NCBI RefSeq assembly: GCF_011764565.1
Contig: NZ_AP022871.1
Location: 9,486,320-9,550,319 of the forward strand
DNA length: 64,000 nt
Source: Phytohabitans suffuscus
Lineage (GTDB): Bacteria > Actinomycetota > Actinomycetes > Mycobacteriales > Micromonosporaceae
Direction of reading: 5' to 3'
Shown: positions 61,448 to 64,000 of the stretch, piece after piece
How positions within the stretch are numbered: the first letter of the stretch is position 1
Layout: each line of letters begins with the position of its first letter
The notes under the pieces: generated by a model
The model's database searches: none
Told to the model about the DNA's origin: nothing
Seen by the model: only the letters and a program-made list of their open reading frames with translations
Program-made: the position numbers and the translations under genes

Positions 61448-64000
61448 ATGGTCTTGCCGCGCGCACTGACGCCGCCAGCCGATCCGGACCTGCCAGACCC
61501 GACGCCACCGGCGCGGGCCCGCACGTCCGCGCCGCGGCGGTTGGACCGGATCCTGCCCGCCGTGGTGCTCCTGGCCATCGCCGGCTTCGCCCTGCTCGGC
61601 ATCGGCTCGCCGCTGATCGGCCAGGCGACGTTCGCGGCGACCGACGAGATGGTGAGCGCCGCGCCGTACAGCGAGGTGCCCGAGTTCGCCGAGGTGCGGC
61701 CGACCAACAACTACCTCGACGACACGTGGGACTCGGCGCTGCCCAACACGATCGTCTTCGCCGACCAGCTCAAGAACGGCAACCTCGCGGCGTGGAACCC
61801 GTACACGGCCGGCGGGGTGCCGCTGGGCGCGACGCCCAACTACGGGCTGGGCTCGCCGCTGACGCTACCGTTCTACACGCTGCCCGAGTGGTTCGCGCCC
61901 GGGATCGTCAAGCTGCTGGAGATCATCGTCGCGGTCGGCGGCATGTACCTGTTCCTGCGCCGGCTCCGGCTCGGCACGGCGCCCGCGCTCCTGGGCGGCC
62001 TGGTCTTCGCCAGCAGCGCGTTCATGGTGGTGTGGACCGGCTGGCCGCAGACCCGCGTGGCGGCCTTCATCCCGGCGGTCTTCTGGGCGGTCGAGCTGAT
62101 CGTGCAGCACCGGCGCCTGCGCGACGCGGCGGTGCTGGCCCTCGCGCTGGCCGCCATGATCTTCGGTGGCTTCCCGGCGGTCACCGGCTACACGGTCGCC
62201 ACCGCCGGCGTCTACCTGCTGGTCCGGCTGCTGGCCACGGACGGTGGGCGGTGGCGCCGGAGCGTGGGCGGGCTCGCCCTGGCCGCCGGCGGGGTGCTCG
62301 GCGGGGTACTGCTGACCGCCGTGCAGCTCGTGCCGTGGGTGGCGTTCATGAGCACGGCGTTCGTGGAGGGCCGCGGCCAGACCTCCGACGCGCACCTGTC
62401 CATGGCGAGCCTGGTGACCACGATCGCGCCGTGGGCCCTCGGCTCCACCAACCCGTACGGCAAGGTGTACTGGTACCTGCCGGTCAACCTCGTCGAGTCG
62501 ATGTCGTACCTCGGCGCGGCCGCCCTGGTGCTCGTGGTGAGCGCGGTGGCGATGGCCCGGCGCGGGCGGGCGGCGCTGCCCCGGGCCACCTGGGTCTTCT
62601 TCGTCGCCGCCACGTTCACCTGGCTCGTGCTCATCTACGGCGGCGGCTTCCCGCTCAAGGTGGCGCAGAGCCTGCCGTACCTGTTCTCCGACAACTTCGT
62701 CGGCCGCGCCCGCTGCGTGCTCGGCTTCCTGCTGGCCGTGCTGGCCGCGGTCGGGCTGGAGTTGCTGCTGCGCCGCCGCGCCGAGGCGCGGGAGGCCGGC
62801 GCGGCACCGGCGACCGCGGGGGCGGGCCGGCTCTGGGGCCGGGCCTGGGTGGCGCTGGTCTGGGGCGCCGTCGCGCTCGCCGGCGTACTCGCGCTGCGTG
62901 ACGCCCGCCGCGCGGCGTTCCTGGCCGACCGCCCGACCGCCAGCTCGCTGCGGCGCGACTCGCTGACCCTCGAGCTCGGGATCGGCGCCGTGCTGCTGCT
63001 GCTCGCCCTGGCCTGCGCCGCCGCGCTGTGGTGGCAGGGCGGCCGGGCCGGCGGGCGGCTGCGGATCGTCGCGGCGGTGCTCCTGCCGGTCCTCGTCGCC
63101 GGGCAGGCGCTCTCGTTCGTGGTGCCGTACTGGCCGCGCGCGGACCGCGCCACGTTCTTCCCGACGACCGACGCGCACGAGTACCTGCGCACGCACCTGG
63201 GCCCGGACCGCTTCGCCGGCATGTACCAGGCGATGACCCGCAGCGTGGAGTCGGCCTTCGAGCTGCGGGCGGCGACCGGGCACGCGTTCGTCGACCGGCG
63301 GTACGGCGAGCTGATCCGCTCCCCCAGCGACCGGGCCAACTTCGCCTCCACCCACGTCGCGGTCGGCGGCGGCCTGACCGCCATCGGGAGCCCCGCGCTC
63401 GACCGCATGTCCGTGCGGTACGGCGTGTCCTCCCTGGCCGGCCCGGTGCCCGGCACCCCGCGGCCGGCGCCCACCACCACCGGCCTCACCACGCTGGCGC
63501 CCGGCGCGTCCGTGACCCGGCCGGTCCCCGGCGGCGGCCCGGTCCGGGCGGTCGTGCTGAACACCGTGGAGAGCCGCCAGTGGGCCCCGGGCGACCGGAT
63601 CGAGGCGGTCGTCACCGACGACGCCGGCCGCGAGGTGGCCCGCACCGACCGCCGGATCGGGCGCACCGCCGCCAACCAGCCGCTGTACGTCCCGGTCGCG
63701 GCGGAGGACGTCGCGGCGGGCGCGCGGCTGTCGGTCACGCTCACCGTCCGCGCCGGCGAGGGCCTCGCGGTCCAGGCGGCCGGCGGCGCCGCCGCGGTCG
63801 GGGCGGTCGGCACCGCCGACGACGGGCTCAAGCTGGCGTACGTCGGGACGGCCGCGATCTTCGAGCGGACCCGGGCGCTGTCGCGGGTACGGTGGGCCGG
63901 CACCCCGGTCGTGGAGCCGGACTCGGCCCGCCGGCTCGACCTCATCAACAGCGGCACCCTCACCGGAGACCAGGTGGTCCTGGAGCAGCCCGCGTCCGCC
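61448..64000 (+). CDS. YfhO-like large membrane protein (3' end beyond window)
   Basis: An open frame of 851 codons from ATG 61448 to the window end. After a Pro-rich N-terminus there is a first helix (ILPAVVLLAIAGFALLGIG). A loop follows with DDTWDSALPNTIVFADQLKN and AAWNPYTAGGVPLGATPNYG, typical of YfhO-family proteins, then about ten more helices, including FLFLRRLRLGTAPALLGGLV-like and MVVWTGWPQTRVAAFIPAVF segments. From about residue 565 an extracytoplasmic domain extends to the edge. YfhO-like proteins are GT-C-related and linked to teichoic acid or polysaccharide modification in other bacteria; the role here is unknown. Confidence 0.82.
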   Translation, partial: MVLPRALTPPADPDLPDPTPPARARTSAPRRLDRILPAVVLLAIAGFALLGIGSPLIGQATFAATDEMVSAAPYSEVPEFAEVRPTNNYLDDTWDSALPNTIVFADQLKNGNLAAWNPYTAGGVPLGATPNYGLGSPLTLPFYTLPEWFAPGIVKLLEIIVAVGGMYLFLRRLRLGTAPALLGGLVFASSAFMVVWTGWPQTRVAAFIPAVFWAVELIVQHRRLRDAAVLALALAAMIFGGFPAVTGYTVATAGVYLLVRLLATDGGRWRRSVGGLALAAGGVLGGVLLTAVQLVPWVAFMSTAFVEGRGQTSDAHLSMASLVTTIAPWALGSTNPYGKVYWYLPVNLVESMSYLGAAALVLVVSAVAMARRGRAALPRATWVFFVAATFTWLVLIYGGGFPLKVAQSLPYLFSDNFVGRARCVLGFLLAVLAAVGLELLLRRRAEAREAGAAPATAGAGRLWGRAWVALVWGAVALAGVLALRDARRAAFLADRPTASSLRRDSLTLELGIGAVLLLLALACAAALWWQGGRAGGRLRIVAAVLLPVLVAGQALSFVVPYWPRADRATFFPTTDAHEYLRTHLGPDRFAGMYQAMTRSVESAFELRAATGHAFVDRRYGELIRSPSDRANFASTHVAVGGGLTAIGSPALDRMSVRYGVSSLAGPVPGTPRPAPTTTGLTTLAPGASVTRPVPGGGPVRAVVLNTVESRQWAPGDRIEAVVTDDAGREVARTDRRIGRTAANQPLYVPVAAEDVAAGARLSVTLTVRAGEGLAVQAAGGAAAVGAVGTADDGLKLAYVGTAAIFERTRALSRVRWAGTPVVEPDSARRLDLINSGTLTGDQVVLEQPASA

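Noticed and set aside
62635-63963. Long minus-strand frame of over 440 codons near the window end
   Set aside because: It is antisense to the YfhO-like gene, which has membrane helices and family motifs; the antisense product is Ser/Arg/Pro-rich without a family.

Overview
The window is very GC-rich actinobacterial DNA. The codon use, frequent GTG starts, start/stop overlaps, ECF sigma factor, SecA2, GpgS, DUF222/HNH protein and AA10/CBM2 secreted enzyme point to a soil actinomycete, most likely family Micromonosporaceae (inference; no rRNA or other marker is present). It is ordinary chromosome: no rRNA, tRNA, CRISPR, phage or intact IS was seen. About 50 genes are supported, two of them cut by the window edges.

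Layout. 0-6.5 kb: an edge-truncated HesB/IscA-like gene, an orphan PemK/MazF-like protein, a SigE-family sigma factor coupled to a membrane-anchored repeat protein, an AA10-CBM2 polysaccharide monooxygenase, a secreted LVIVD-type propeller and a DUF305 protein. 6.5-10.3 kb: a NarL-type two-component pair divergent from an ABC exporter pair. 10.3-14.7 kb: DUF3500, a 189-bp MITE-like element, a DUF222/HNH protein, a repeat-rich gap and a Nudix hydrolase. 14.7-21 kb: PP2C phosphatase plus STAS protein, a methyltransferase, lipoamide dehydrogenase and SecA2. 21-26.3 kb: an overlapping dehydrogenase pair divergent from GpgS plus a GT4 glycosyltransferase, then a baeRF/Vms1-like gene. 26.4-33 kb: a membrane protein, MFS transporter, MatB-like ligase, DinB-like protein, DMT exporter and a GCS2 ligase. 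33-37.9 kb: a polytopic membrane protein, citrate synthase, a VOC protein and an AraC regulator expanded by heptad repeats. 37.9-39.6 kb: a 1.7-kb non-coding repeat field with a sigma-factor relic. 39.6-43 kb: a five-gene redox operon (small membrane protein, ApbE, ferric-reductase-like heme protein, NuoF-like flavoprotein, ferredoxin). 43-48.3 kb: a membrane protein, histidine phosphatase, APH-like kinase and SDR. 48.4-53.1 kb: an iron-box ABC ATPase, HtrA-like protease, OmpR-type two-component pair and a degenerate ApbE homologue. 53.1-58.6 kb: a repeat field, SWIM protein plus SNF2 helicase, and an aldo-keto reductase. 58.6-64 kb: a 1.9-kb repeat field with a second MITE, a 59-bp palindrome and a 12-bp minisatellite, then a conserved small protein and an edge-truncated YfhO-like membrane protein.

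Two themes stand out. First, at least 17 places in 13 otherwise intact genes need exactly one extra G or C within a short G/C run to restore the family-consistent reading frame. This looks like systematic homopolymer under-calling, so these genes are annotated as genes with a frameshift in this sequence, not as decayed genes. Second, the intergenic DNA is full of structured repeats: a 189-bp element with about 36-bp inverted ends bounded by GGTCCGGACC, matching sites lacking its interior, a second family built on a 46-49-bp hairpin whose outer stem co-varies, and at least a dozen minisatellites, two of them inside genes. The most interesting gene set is the flavin/heme/Fe-S operon at 39.6-43.0 kb.
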